Numbered from the stretch's first letter, positions 36,136 through 44,804 are shown. The stretch: DNA of 64,000 nt from Paracoccus onubensis (GCF_003591515.1 NZ_QZCG01000011.1:148235-212234), one strand, 5' to 3'. Translations and numbers: made by a program. Notes: generated by a model not told the origin, from the letters alone.

Positions 36136-38670
36136 CTATGCAACCACATTGACGATCCGGCCGGGCACCACGATCAGCTTTTTCGGCGCCGCACCGTCAA
36201 GGAAACGCTGCACCGTCTCATCTGCCAGCACCAATGCTTCGATCTGGTCCTTGGGCATATCCTTCGCCACGCTGATCTCGGCCCGGCGTTTGCCGTTGAT
36301 CTGAACGGGCAGCGTCACGGTGTCATCCTCCAGCAATGCGGGATCGGCCTTGGGCCAGGGTGCGTCCACAACCATGCCCTGTCCGCCGGCCTTTGCCCAG
36401 ACCTCTTCCGCAAGATGCGGCACCATCGGCGCCATGAGCTGCGCCATGATGCGCAATACCTCGCGCCGGGACTCGCCCCCTGCCCCGGATTTCCCTACGG
36501 CATTGGCGAGTTCATACAGTTTGGCCACGGCCTTGTTGAAGGTAAAGCCCTCGATCGCGCGGGTCACATCGGCAATGGCCCGATGCGCTGCGCGGATCAG
36601 GGCGGGATCCTCGTCGCCTTCGGGCGCTTCATCGGCCAGACGCCAGACGCGGGACAGGAACTTATAGGCCGCATCGGCCCCGGCAGCGGTCCATTCCACG
36701 TCACGTTCGGGCGGGCTGTCGGACAGCATGAACCAGCGCGCGGTATCCGCGCCGAAACTTGCGACGATATTCACCGGATCGACAACATTCTTCTTGGATT
36801 TCGACATCTTGGCCGAAGGAACGGTCTCGACCAAAGTGCCATCGGCCAGCTTGCCGTCGGTGACATCCTCGGGCAGGTGATAGACCGGGCGGCCGCGTTC
36901 ATCGAGAGTACGATAAATTTCATGCGTGACCATGCCCTGCGTGAACAGCGCGTCAAAGGGCTCTGACGCGCTTTCCGGCAGATGGCCTGTCTTGACCATC
37001 GCGCGGGCGAAAAAGCGGGAATACAGCAGATGCAGGATCGCATGCTCGATTCCGCCGATATACTGGTCGACATTCATCCAGTAATCAGCATCTGCCCGAT
37101 TGGTCGGCGTATCGGCCCCGGGCGAGGTGAAACGCGCGTAATACCATGACGAATCGACGAAAGTATCCATCGTATCGGTTTCGCGCCGCGCCGCGCCGCC
37201 GCATTTCGGACAGGTTGCATCGCGCCATGTAGGGTGACGGTCCAGCGGATTTCCGGGCTGGTCGAAGCTGACATCCTGGGGCAGCAGCACCGGCAGGTTT
37301 TCCTTGGCCTCGGGCACCGTGCCGCATGTATCGCAATGCACCACGGGAATCGGACAGCCCCAATAGCGCTGCCGCGAAATGCCCCAGTCGCGCAGCCGGA
37401 ACTTGGTCACGCCCTCGCCCCAGCCTTGCGCTTCGGCAACCGCGATTGCCGCTGTGACCGCGGCCTCGCCCGTCTGCTCGGCCTCGCCGGCGAAGCCGCG
37501 GACATAGGTGACCTGCTCGGTTTTCAGCGGAACAAAGGACGCTTTGGCGACCAGCGCGTCCGCCTGTTCCAGATCCATCCCCTTTTCGCCGAATGTGGCG
37601 GGAATCGGCAGGCCGTATTTCATGGCGAATTCATGGTCGCGCTCGTCATGGGCGGGGGATCCGAAGATCGCGCCGGTGCCGTAATCCATCAGCACGAAAT
37701 TGGCGATCCAGATCGGCAATTCCCAAGACGAATCAAGCGGATGACGAACGGTCAAGCCGGTATCGAAGCCCAGTTTCGGCGCGGTTTCAATGGCCTCTTC
37801 GGTGGTGCCGATGCTGCGGCATTCCTGAATGAAGGCGGCCACGTCCGGATTCGAGGCCAGCTCGGTGACCAGAGGATGATCCGGCGACAGCGCCACGAAG
37901 GACGCGCCCATCAGCGTGTCGGGGCGGGTCGTGTAGACCTCGATCTGACCGAATCCCTCGGGGGCGTTCACCGTTTCGAACCGGAATTGCAGGCCCCGCG
38001 ACTTGCCGATCCAGTTCTGCTGCATCAGCCGCACCTTGTCGGGCCAGCCCTTCAGCCCGTCGATGGCGTCCAGCAATTCTTCGGAGTAATCCGAGATGCG
38101 GAAGAACCATTGCGTCAGTTCCCGCCGCTCGACCGGCGCGCCCGAACGCCAGCCCTTGCCGTCAATGACCTGCTCATTCGCCAGAACGGTCATATCGACC
38201 GGATCCCAGTTCACCTGCGCCGATTTGCGGGTGATCAGCCCGGCATTCAGGAAATCCAGAAACAGCCCCTGCTGCTGCGCGACATAGGAATCGTCGCAGG
38301 TGGCGAATTCCCGGCTCCAGTCGATGGACAGGCCAAGCGGTTTCAGCTGATCCCGCATCGTGGCGATATTGGCATAGGTCCAGTCACGGGGATGACCGCC
38401 CTGCTCCATCGCGGCATTCTCGGCGGGCATTCCGAACGCGTCCCAGCCCATCGGATGCAGCACGCTGAAGCCCTGCGCGCGTTTGAACCGCGCCACCACG
38501 TCGCCCATCGTGTAGTTGCGCACATGGCCCATATGAATCCGGCCAGAGGGATAGGGAAACATCTCCAGGACGTAATATTTCGGCCGCTCGTCGCGGATGG
38601 CGGTAAAGCATCCGGCATCGGCCCAGGCATTCTGCCACCGGGACTCGGAGCTGGAGGGATCATAGGGCAT
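36136..38670 (-). CDS. leuS: leucyl-tRNA synthetase
   Basis: 844 residues, a class I synthetase. The HIGH-type motif is in [15 protein letters not shown] near the N-terminus and the KMSKS motif is KMSKSKKNV near residue 625. The CP1 editing domain (about 225-420) contains [22 protein letters not shown], needed to clear misactivated amino acids. A zinc-binding CDTC...CPKC pair (about residues 450-500) is visible. Size and order match bacterial LeuRS. It is co-directional with the DUF3576 gene upstream. Confidence 0.97.
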   Translation of the reverse strand: MPYDPSSSESRWQNAWADAGCFTAIRDERPKYYVLEMFPYPSGRIHMGHVRNYTMGDVVARFKRAQGFSVLHPMGWDAFGMPAENAAMEQGGHPRDWTYANIATMRDQLKPLGLSIDWSREFATCDDSYVAQQQGLFLDFLNAGLITRKSAQVNWDPVDMTVLANEQVIDGKGWRSGAPVERRELTQWFFRISDYSEELLDAIDGLKGWPDKVRLMQQNWIGKSRGLQFRFETVNAPEGFGQIEVYTTRPDTLMGASFVALSPDHPLVTELASNPDVAAFIQECRSIGTTEEAIETAPKLGFDTGLTVRHPLDSSWELPIWIANFVLMDYGTGAIFGSPAHDERDHEFAMKYGLPIPATFGEKGMDLEQADALVAKASFVPLKTEQVTYVRGFAGEAEQTGEAAVTAAIAVAEAQGWGEGVTKFRLRDWGISRQRYWGCPIPVVHCDTCGTVPEAKENLPVLLPQDVSFDQPGNPLDRHPTWRDATCPKCGGAARRETDTMDTFVDSSWYYARFTSPGADTPTNRADADYWMNVDQYIGGIEHAILHLLYSRFFARAMVKTGHLPESASEPFDALFTQGMVTHEIYRTLDERGRPVYHLPEDVTDGKLADGTLVETVPSAKMSKSKKNVVDPVNIVASFGADTARWFMLSDSPPERDVEWTAAGADAAYKFLSRVWRLADEAPEGDEDPALIRAAHRAIADVTRAIEGFTFNKAVAKLYELANAVGKSGAGGESRREVLRIMAQLMAPMVPHLAEEVWAKAGGQGMVVDAPWPKADPALLEDDTVTLPVQINGKRRAEISVAKDMPKDQIEALVLADETVQRFLDGAAPKKLIVVPGRIVNVVA

Positions 38671-38750
38671 GTCGGACCTCGGGCATTATTCTTTGGCCGC
38701 AGGATGTATACGGCAGGCGCGCATTGGTCCAGTGCTGCAGGAATGCGCGG

Positions 38751-39233
38751 TTACAGGCCGCTGTCGCGGATGCGCATTTGCCGGGCGCGGGTCAGGATCG
38801 CATCCTCGACCGCGCGCACCGTGCCAGGTGCGACGGCAGCGCCGCCCGGTCCCTGCAGCGACAGCTTGAGCGAGCGGGCGTCCATGGCCGGATCGCTGAT
38901 CTGGACCGTTGCCCGGTAGGACCTGCCGCCGCCCGGAGGTGTGCCGTAGCCGGTCACGATCACGCCGGTGAAGGGATCGACGGATTGGATCGGCAGGAAG
39001 TTCAGGACTTCGAGGCTGGCATTCCACAGATACTTGTTCACTGCGACCGTTGTGTTCGGATTGCTGCGGTTGCCGAACACGTCCCAGATCGTTGTCTGAC
39101 GGGCGCTGGGGCGCATATCAGCACCATAGACCGACATGTCGTCGCTTCTGGTGGCGCGATTGCCTCCGCATGCAGCCAATCCGACGCAAAGCGCCGTAAC
39201 GAAAAACAACTGCACGATGCGTGGCGTCTTCAT
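38751..39233 (-). CDS. DUF3576 outer-membrane lipoprotein
   Basis: 160 residues from ATG 39233, which is preceded by a GGGGG ribosome site. A lipoprotein signal peptide ends in lipobox LAAC (Cys22). The mature part, with TIWDVFGNRSNPNTTVAVNKYLWNASLEVL and a GVIVTGYG strand, matches DUF3576, a family found mainly in alphaproteobacteria. Its function is not established. The gene precedes leuS, as in other Rhodobacteraceae, and probably leads this envelope/translation operon. Confidence 0.87.
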   Translation of the reverse strand: MKTPRIVQLFFVTALCVGLAACGGNRATRSDDMSVYGADMRPSARQTTIWDVFGNRSNPNTTVAVNKYLWNASLEVLNFLPIQSVDPFTGVIVTGYGTPPGGGRSYRATVQISDPAMDARSLKLSLQGPGGAAVAPGTVRAVEDAILTRARQMRIRDSGL

Positions 39234-39515
39234 GCGATCCCCCGGATTTGCCATTCACGGCAGCTTTAGCGCGGATTCCCCCCGTGCGACAAGCGCTTTG
39301 GCAAAACCTTGCTTTCACAAAGCAGGGTCAGGGCAGGCAGAACAGAAAGGACACGTTGCAACCTGAAACTGTGGCGCTTGTGCATCACAATCTTCGTTAA
39401 TCCCCTGAGCAGCGCCCCGATTTCGTTGCATAGCGCGGCCGAAAGTAGGAAACACGATGCATACCCAAGACGGCAATCCGGTTTGGGCATCAGAGAGACA
39501 AGAGGGAACATTACC

Positions 39516-40541
39516 ATGAAAAAGGCTCTTATCGCCTCCACAGCGCTGGCTTTGTCCGCTGGCTTTGCTGCCGCCGACGTCACCATCTCGGGTTATGGCC
39601 GGACCGGTGTGCAGTATTATGAGAACGTAGACGGCGACGACCGCACCAACGAATCGCAGATCGTTTCGCGCCTGCGGATGAACATCGATGCCTCGACTTC
39701 GACCGACCAAGGTGTTGATTTCGGTGCGCGTTTCCGTCTGCAATGGGATCAGGGTCACGGTTCGCGTGGTGAAGACGCTGCAACCAATGCCGGTAAACTG
39801 TATGTCACCTCGAACGGCCTGACCGTCGAGGTTGGTAACGTCGACACCGCGTTCGACTCGAACGGCCTGATCTACGAAACCGAGCTTGGCGTATATGACC
39901 GTTCGGTCGGTTTCAGCGACCGTGCCGGTTCGTTCTTCACCTATAAATCCGATGCTTACAGTGACGTTGATCGTGTTGGCGTCCGCGTTCTGTACGAGAT
40001 CGACAACCTGATCGTTCAAGGTTCGTATGTTGACCCCGACCAATCCGGTTGGAACGAAGCAACTTCGACCGTTATTGATGGCGTTAAATATTTCCATGAC
40101 GTCGAAGAAGAATACGGTCTGTCGATCGACTATATCTGGAACGAGCGTCTGGAACTGTCGGCTGCCTATGTCATGAACGGCGCAGGCGTCAAAGATAACG
40201 ACATCTTCTTCGTCGGTGCGCGTTATGCTGTCATGGATAACGCACGTATCGGTCTGAACTACGTTGACGCCAGCAATGACGGTGTCACTGGTAACGAACT
40301 TGATCGTGAGTATGTCGAGCAAGGTAACACCATTGCAATCTATGGTGACTACACCCTGGCTGACGGCCTGACCAATATCGAAGCCTATGTCGCCAACAAC
40401 GACGCAGAGTGGAACGAAACCGACAACGCTTTCGGTATCGGTGTGAACTACGATCTGGGCGGTGCCCGTCTTGGTGCCTCGCTGCAGCGTGACTACGACG
40501 AGCGTGTGACCGCTGACATGGGTGTTCGCTTCGACTTCTGA
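39516..40541 (+). CDS. major outer-membrane porin
   Basis: 341 residues from ATG 39516 with AGAGGGA at 39501-39507. A 20-residue signal peptide (cleaved after FAAA) is followed by beta-strand-rich sequence with alternating polar and aromatic residues, ending in Phe341 (MGVRFDF), the outer-membrane insertion signal. It resembles the Rhodobacter/Paracoccus general porin (Gram-negative porin family 4). Codon choice is very uniform (for example GGT, GAC, CTG), as in highly expressed genes. It has its own terminator and a long upstream leader. Confidence 0.92.
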   Translation: MKKALIASTALALSAGFAAADVTISGYGRTGVQYYENVDGDDRTNESQIVSRLRMNIDASTSTDQGVDFGARFRLQWDQGHGSRGEDAATNAGKLYVTSNGLTVEVGNVDTAFDSNGLIYETELGVYDRSVGFSDRAGSFFTYKSDAYSDVDRVGVRVLYEIDNLIVQGSYVDPDQSGWNEATSTVIDGVKYFHDVEEEYGLSIDYIWNERLELSAAYVMNGAGVKDNDIFFVGARYAVMDNARIGLNYVDASNDGVTGNELDREYVEQGNTIAIYGDYTLADGLTNIEAYVANNDAEWNETDNAFGIGVNYDLGGARLGASLQRDYDERVTADMGVRFDF

Positions 40542-40566
40542 TCGAACGATCATCGCAATTTGTGAG

Positions 40567-40598
40567 GAGCGGGCCTTGCGCCCGCTCTTTTCTTTTTG
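40567..40598 (+). terminator. intrinsic terminator of the porin gene
   Basis: GAGCGGGC (40567-40574), loop CTTGC, GCCCGCTC (40580-40587), then TTTTCTTTTT. A perfect eight-base-pair stem, 25 bases after the porin stop. Confidence 0.92.
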
Positions 40599-40610
40599 TT
40601 TGGTCATGTC

Positions 40611-41264
40611 ATGGGATTGAATGATATCAAAGGCCGCATCGCCGCGGCAGAACAGGCCGCCGGACGCGCCCCCGGCTCGGTCACGCTGATTGCCGTCAGC
40701 AAGGTGCAGCCGCCCGCGCGGGTCGAATCGGTGCTGATGGCCGGGCAGCGTATCTTCGGCGAGAATTACGTGCAGGAGGCACAGGGAAAATGGCCCGACT
40801 GGCAGGCGCGTTTCGATGGCGTTTCGCTGCATATGATCGGCCCATTGCAATCGAACAAGGCAAAGCTGGCCGTGCAGCTTTTCGACGCGATCCATTCGCT
40901 TGACCGCATGTCGCTTGCCCGCAAACTGGCCGCACAGATCGCCGAGCAGGGCAGGGCACCTGAATTGTTCGTTCAGGTCAATACCGGGGATGAGCCGCAA
41001 AAGGCCGGCGTGCTGGCGGATGAGCTGCCGGGATTCCTTGCCTCTTGCCGCGAGATGGGCCTGTCACCCCAAGGTCTGATGTGTATCCCGCCGGAAAGCG
41101 GCGATGCGGTGCCGCATTTCCGTCTGTTGCGCCAATTGGCCGAAGATAACGGGTTGCCGAACCTGTCCATGGGGATGAGCGCGGATTTCGAGACCGCGAT
41201 TGCCGAGGGCGCGACTCATGTGCGTGTCGGCTCGGCGATATTCGGGGCGCGGGATTACGGGTAG
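40611..41264 (+). CDS. YggS/PLPBP family pyridoxal phosphate homeostasis protein
   Basis: 217 residues from ATG 40611. The PLP-binding lysine is Lys31 in LIAVSKVQPP. Family features include FGENYVQEA, HMIGPLQSNKAK, NTGDEPQKAG and the C-terminal LSMGMSADFETAIAEGATHVRVGSAIFG. YggS-like proteins bind PLP without a known catalytic reaction and maintain vitamin B6 and amino-acid balance. It starts 13 bases after the porin terminator region and may use read-through or its own promoter. Confidence 0.94.
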   Translation: MGLNDIKGRIAAAEQAAGRAPGSVTLIAVSKVQPPARVESVLMAGQRIFGENYVQEAQGKWPDWQARFDGVSLHMIGPLQSNKAKLAVQLFDAIHSLDRMSLARKLAAQIAEQGRAPELFVQVNTGDEPQKAGVLADELPGFLASCREMGLSPQGLMCIPPESGDAVPHFRLLRQLAEDNGLPNLSMGMSADFETAIAEGATHVRVGSAIFGARDYG

Positions 41265-41276
41265 CCGGGAACGGGA

Positions 41277-41338
41277 AGGGGCGCTGCCCCTCTTGGCCTG
41301 CGGCCAATTCACCCCGAGGTATTTGAGCAAAGAAGAAT
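41277..41338 (-). repeat. dispersed modular repeat, copy D (different first hairpin)
   Basis: Read on the minus strand: box TTCTTTGCTCAAATACCTCG (from 41336), then a different hairpin TTGGCC-GCA-GGCCAA (41293-41307), then the same second hairpin GGGGC-AGC-GCCCC seen in other copies (extended to six base pairs; 41277-41291). It lies between the convergent YggS and L,D-transpeptidase genes. Confidence 0.8.
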
Positions 41339-41342
41339 GTGG

Positions 41343-41855
41343 CTATTGGCCGGCAAGCGCATTGGGGATGATCAGGCGCGTTCCGGGGATGGCCAGTGCG
41401 GCGATCCGAAGCAGGTGAGCGCGAGAGAAGGCGATACAACCTTCTGTGCCGAAGCGGGGACGGCGCCATTGGTGCAGGAATATCGCCGAGCCCCAACCGG
41501 GGATGGCATCGGGCCAGTTCCAGTCGGTGGTCAGGATCAGGTCATAAAGCGGATCGCTGCGGCGCAGGCGCTCGTGGCTGGCGGGCAGGGGCGCGCGGGC
41601 GTGATGATTATAGGCCGGATGGCCGGGATCGTCGCACCAAAGATCGCCGGGCCCGACAGGGCGCGCCCAGGGGGCAGGGGGCGCCAGCCGGTCGGGGCGA
41701 TACCACAGGCCGGTGATATGCAGAATACCGGCGGGCGTCGCGCCGTCGCCCTCGCGTTTATGTGTGGTGACGCCGGTCTTGCCGATACTGCACGGGAATA
41801 TCCGGCCCAGAAAGCGGATGCCGCGCGGGGTCAGGATCATATCCTGCCGCGTCAC
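41343..41855 (-). CDS. L,D-transpeptidase family protein (YkuD domain)
   Basis: 170 residues from GTG 41855, overlapping the ribA stop (GTGA). The YkuD catalytic region is AIFLHQWRRPRFGTEGCIAFS, with conserved His, Gly and nucleophile Cys in a TEGC form of the motif. There is no obvious signal peptide, which is unusual for an enzyme acting on peptidoglycan. Related short Rhodobacterales proteins share this form and may use an unrecognised export route or act elsewhere. L,D-transpeptidases make 3-3 crosslinks or attach proteins to the wall. Confidence 0.82.
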   Translation of the reverse strand: MTRQDMILTPRGIRFLGRIFPCSIGKTGVTTHKREGDGATPAGILHITGLWYRPDRLAPPAPWARPVGPGDLWCDDPGHPAYNHHARAPLPASHERLRRSDPLYDLILTTDWNWPDAIPGWGSAIFLHQWRRPRFGTEGCIAFSRAHLLRIAALAIPGTRLIIPNALAGQ

Positions 41856-42910
41856 AGCAGATGCCCCGATTTCAGGGCCTTGGTATCAAGGTAATCGGTG
41901 TTGAACCGGTTGCGCGGGGTAATCAGAGGCACACGTTCGGAAACCTTGATTCCCTGACCTTCCAGCATCGCCACCTTGCGCGGGTTATTGGTCATGAGCC
42001 GCACCGCATCAAAGCCCAGACGCCGCAGCAATGCCGCTCCGATCCGGAAATCCCGTTCGTCATCCTCGAATCCCAGGCGATGATTCGCCTCGACAGTGTC
42101 AAAGCCCTGATTTTGCAGATCATATGCACGCATCTTGTTGGCAAGCCCGATGCCGCGCCCTTCCTGATTGAGGTAAAGCAGCACGCCGGCGCCTTGCTGA
42201 CCCATTGCCGTCAGGGCGGATTGAAGCTGCGGGCCGCAATCGCATTTCAGGCTGCCCAGCACATCGCCGGTAAAGCAGGCGGAATGCAGCCGGGTCAGAA
42301 CGGGTTGATCGCGGGGCGGATCGCCGATCTCGATGGCGTAATGTTCGGTTCCGCCATCGTCAGGCCGGAAGATATGGAGGCGCGAACGCTCTGCCGACAG
42401 CAGCGGAAGCCGGGCCGCGGCGACCGGCGCAATTGCGGCTTCGCTTGCAAGCTGCGCCAGCATCGGTCCGGCCGTCAGCGTCGTCAGGCCGGGCAGGGGG
42501 GGGGAAGCGATCATCAGCATCGCGGGCAGAAGCTGAGCCGATTTGGCAAGCGCCAATGCCGCCTTGTGATCCTCAATCTCGCCGTCGCGCAGGGTTTTCA
42601 GGGGGCCTTTCATCGGGGTCATCAGATCGCCGGCGGGATCGGCAAGCGCCCTGAGCCAGCCAAGATCGCCGTCAGTCGGAACGATCACCCGTGCCAGCCC
42701 GTCGTCATAGACGCGGGCTTTCAGTGTTTCCGCCCGTCGCGCGGTCAGTGCGAGAACCGGCTGACCCAGTGCCCGCATGTCGGAAAGCCGCGCGGGCGAA
42801 AGCGTCTCGACCGCCGCGGTAACATGGTTGCCGATCACGACCGGTAGGCCCATGCGCAGATCGGCACGGGCGCGGGATATGGTTTCGGCAAGGGTCGGGA
42901 TCAGGCTCAT
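41852..42910 (-). CDS. ribA: GTP cyclohydrolase II with degenerate N-terminal domain
   Basis: 352 residues from ATG 42910. The C-terminal 200 residues are a complete GTP cyclohydrolase II with zinc ligands Cys212, Cys223 and Cys225 (HSACFTGDVLGSLKCDC), catalytic NQEGRGIGLANKM, and TNNPRKVAMLEGQGI. It opens GTP to start riboflavin synthesis. The N-terminal 150 residues resemble the position of the DHBP synthase domain of RibBA, but the acidic DDEDRENEGD-type site is absent, so this part looks non-catalytic. The gene overlaps the L,D-transpeptidase gene. Confidence 0.92.
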   Translation of the reverse strand: MSLIPTLAETISRARADLRMGLPVVIGNHVTAAVETLSPARLSDMRALGQPVLALTARRAETLKARVYDDGLARVIVPTDGDLGWLRALADPAGDLMTPMKGPLKTLRDGEIEDHKAALALAKSAQLLPAMLMIASPPLPGLTTLTAGPMLAQLASEAAIAPVAAARLPLLSAERSRLHIFRPDDGGTEHYAIEIGDPPRDQPVLTRLHSACFTGDVLGSLKCDCGPQLQSALTAMGQQGAGVLLYLNQEGRGIGLANKMRAYDLQNQGFDTVEANHRLGFEDDERDFRIGAALLRRLGFDAVRLMTNNPRKVAMLEGQGIKVSERVPLITPRNRFNTDYLDTKALKSGHLL

Positions 42911-43043
42911 GGCTGGCAATTATTGAAACATTCTGAAACATAAGGGCCCCATACCGACAATTCCATGTGAGAATTCCTTCATTCCTCTGGACGGAACCGG
43001 GACCTGTCCCCACTCCTTTGCGCAATAGTGTGAAGGAGGCAAC

Positions 43044-43730
43044 ATGCCCGGACTAAAAAAAATATTGCTTGTCGATGATGAGGAAGACCTGCGCGAGGCT
43101 TTGGCCGAGCAGTTGGCGGCGACCGATGAATTCGAAGTGATCGAGGCCGGGACCGGTGCCGAGGCGGTGGATGCCACCCGGAACGCCATTTACGATCTGG
43201 TCATTCTTGATGTGGGCCTTCCCGATACCGATGGCCGCGAGCTGTGCAAGAAGCTGCGCAAGCTGAATGTCAAATGCCCGGTCGTCATGCTGACCGGACA
43301 TGATACCGATGCGGATACGATTCTTGGTCTTGACGCCGGGGCGAATGACTATGTGACCAAGCCGTTCAAGTTCCCGGTCCTGCTGGCCCGTCTGCGGGCG
43401 CAGTTGCGGACGCATGAGCAATCCGAGGACGCGATTTTCCAGCTTGGGCCCTATACGTTCAAGCCGGCGATGAAGATGCTGATCGACCAGAAGGACCGCA
43501 AGATCCGTCTGACCGAGAAGGAGACCAATATCCTCAAGTTCCTGTATCGCGCACAGGATGGTGTGGTGCCGCGCGATGTGCTGCTGCATGAGGTCTGGGG
43601 TTATAATGCGGGCGTCACCACGCATACGCTTGAGACGCATATCTATCGCCTGCGCCAGAAGATCGAGCCCGATCCTTCGAATGCGCGCCTGCTGGTCACT
43701 GAATCCGGCGGCTATCGGCTGATCGCCTGA
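43044..43730 (+). CDS. cenR: OmpR-family response regulator, probably CenR
   Basis: 228 residues with a consensus GGAGG ribosome site. The receiver domain has Asp11/Asp12, phospho-acceptor Asp56 (DLVILDVGLP) and Lys in YVTKPF. The winged-helix DNA-binding domain (about 130-228) ends in HTLETHIYRLRQKIEPDPSNARLLVTESGGYRLI. The opening KKILLVDDEEDLREALAEQL is the form I associate with CenR, the envelope regulator of Caulobacter and Rhodobacter. No kinase gene is beside it. The CenR name is likely but not certain. Confidence 0.75.
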   Translation: MPGLKKILLVDDEEDLREALAEQLAATDEFEVIEAGTGAEAVDATRNAIYDLVILDVGLPDTDGRELCKKLRKLNVKCPVVMLTGHDTDADTILGLDAGANDYVTKPFKFPVLLARLRAQLRTHEQSEDAIFQLGPYTFKPAMKMLIDQKDRKIRLTEKETNILKFLYRAQDGVVPRDVLLHEVWGYNAGVTTHTLETHIYRLRQKIEPDPSNARLLVTESGGYRLIA

Positions 43731-43761
43731 ACAGGATTCCGCGACTCGGGATCAGGAAGGG

Positions 43762-43790
43762 CCCGGTATCATGCCGGGTCTTTCGGTTTT
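43762..43790 (+). terminator. intrinsic terminator after the cenR-like gene
   Basis: CCCGG (43762-43766) and CCGGG (43774-43778) around TATCATG, then TCTTTCGGTTTT. It lies 31 bases after the stop. Confidence 0.65.
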
Positions 43791-43828
43791 CACAAAACAG
43801 TGTGAATCCTCCTGACGAGCGGAATCGT

Positions 43829-43853
43829 GGAACCTAACCCGACAGGATGCGTT
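43829..43853 (+). promoter_or_regulatory. perfect EcfG (general stress) promoter with no adjacent ORF
   Basis: GGAAC (43829-43833), 16 bases, CGTT (43850-43853), an exact match to the EcfG consensus GGAAC-N16-CGTT. Expected transcription start is near 43860. The nearest downstream features are an intrinsic terminator (43910-43938) and, further on, the small membrane-protein gene at 44028. Confidence 0.72.
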
Positions 43854-43859
43854 GGTGAT

Positions 43860-43938
43860 AGGAAGTTATCGTCCACGGTTGTGGGCATACCTTCTTTCTC
43901 TCTCTGATGCCCCGGTGCCTTGTGCACCGGGGTTATTT
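43860..43938 (+). ncRNA. candidate general-stress small RNA
   Basis: About 79 bases from the expected start of the EcfG-type promoter to a strong terminator. No convincing ORF or ribosome site lies inside. A small hairpin CCAC-GGTT-GTGG is at 43873-43884. A pyrimidine-rich, apparently unpaired stretch (CCTTCTTTCTCTCTCT, 43890-43905) could pair with Shine-Dalgarno sequences of target mRNAs. The terminator stem closes the RNA. Identity as an sRNA is inference; alternatively this is a leader and attenuator for the gene at 44028. Confidence 0.5.
43910..43938 (+). terminator. strong intrinsic terminator with no gene directly upstream
   Basis: Perfect nine-base-pair stem CCCCGGTGC (43910-43918), loop CTTGT, GCACCGGGG (43924-43932), then TTATTT. 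It lies 120 bases after the cenR terminator, so it must serve a different transcript. Confidence 0.8.
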
Positions 43939-44027
43939 CATTCCCGGGCCGTCGCGGCTGCAGGATTTTATCGGGAACCCGGATCGCTTTCCGGAGTTGA
44001 TCACTCAGCGGCACGGAGGGCTTTATC

Positions 44028-44207
44028 GTGAACTATATATTCGGGATCATTATTTTCGTGCTGGATGTTCTGGCGATTGCGTCGATCATCAATACGAATG
44101 CCAGCACCGGCACAAAAATCCTTTGGATTGCCATTATTGTCATTCTGCCGGTTATCGGCCTGATCATCTGGTATTTTGCCGGGCCGAAATCCAACATATC
44201 GCTTTAA
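44028..44207 (+). CDS. small membrane protein with a phospholipase D N-terminal-like (PLDc_N) domain
   Basis: 59 residues from GTG 44028, with a strong GGAGGG site at 44015-44020. Two hydrophobic helices (about 4-21 and 31-51) are joined by a short polar loop. The second contains ILWIAIIVILPVIGLIIWYFAGP, the characteristic PLDc_N pattern seen at the start of cardiolipin synthases and as stand-alone small proteins. No catalytic domain follows. The function is unknown. It lies downstream of an EcfG-type promoter and terminator, so stress-linked read-through expression is possible. It ends five bases from the convergent Smr gene. Confidence 0.75.
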   Translation: MNYIFGIIIFVLDVLAIASIINTNASTGTKILWIAIIVILPVIGLIIWYFAGPKSNISL

Positions 44208-44212
44208 CGGCA

Positions 44213-44803
44213 TTATCGGCGCAAATAGACGTAATAGGCGCCTTCTCCTCCATGCCTGTAATGCGCGGCGGTGATCTGCTGCACGACCGGAGCCAATGGT
44301 GTCCTGTGCAGCCAATGCGGCACCTGGTGGCGAAGTGCGCCAGGGCGGGTCGGTAAAGGGCCGTGATCGCCACGACCCTTACCGGTAATCACCAGAACCA
44401 GTCGCAATCCATTCGCATGGCAAGACAGGATGAACCGGGTAAGTTCGGGCTGTGCCTGCGCAAGCGTCATGCCATGCAGATCAAGCCGCGCCTCCGGGCG
44501 CATCTTGCCCTGGGTCATCCGCTTATAGGCTTTGGCATCCATGCGCGGGGCGGCATCGGCCAGCCATTCGGCGGGGCTTGGTGCCCTGACACTGGTTGGT
44601 TTGGAGGGAAGTGAGGATTGGCCGACCCGAAACCGCGGAAAAGCCGCCGGCGTCGTGGCAGCTTTTTCAGATATGGGAAGGGTCGTCTCTTCCCGTTGGG
44701 ATTTCGCGGGTTTTCCGGGCGGGTGCAATGCCTTGGCGCTGCGGGCGATACGGGACCACAACTCCCGCTCGCCCGGCGTAAGTCCCCTGCGCCGCGCCGC
44801 CAT
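44213..44803 (-). CDS. Smr/MutS2-type domain protein
   Basis: 196 residues. The C-terminal Smr domain (about 100-196) has LDLHGMTLAQAQPELTRFI with the DLHG motif and VLVITGKGRGDHG with the GKG motif. Smr domains are nucleases or nucleic-acid binders; this is the stand-alone Smr type of E. coli YdaL/SmrB size. The N-terminal half is basic and low in complexity. It begins one base after the stop of the Tim44-like gene, so the two are co-transcribed, as in many alphaproteobacteria. Confidence 0.88.
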   Translation of the reverse strand: MAARRRGLTPGERELWSRIARSAKALHPPGKPAKSQREETTLPISEKAATTPAAFPRFRVGQSSLPSKPTSVRAPSPAEWLADAAPRMDAKAYKRMTQGKMRPEARLDLHGMTLAQAQPELTRFILSCHANGLRLVLVITGKGRGDHGPLPTRPGALRHQVPHWLHRTPLAPVVQQITAAHYRHGGEGAYYVYLRR

Positions 44804-44804
44804 G

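Noticed and set aside
37234..38919. Long open frame of 561 codons opposite leuS
   Set aside because: Antisense to leuS; composition is Arg/Gly/His-rich without motifs.
39315..41000. Long open frame antisense to the porin and YggS genes
   Set aside because: Its reading is the mirror of the strongly biased porin codons, which leave few stops on the other strand. The porin has a signal peptide, a terminal Phe and a terminator.
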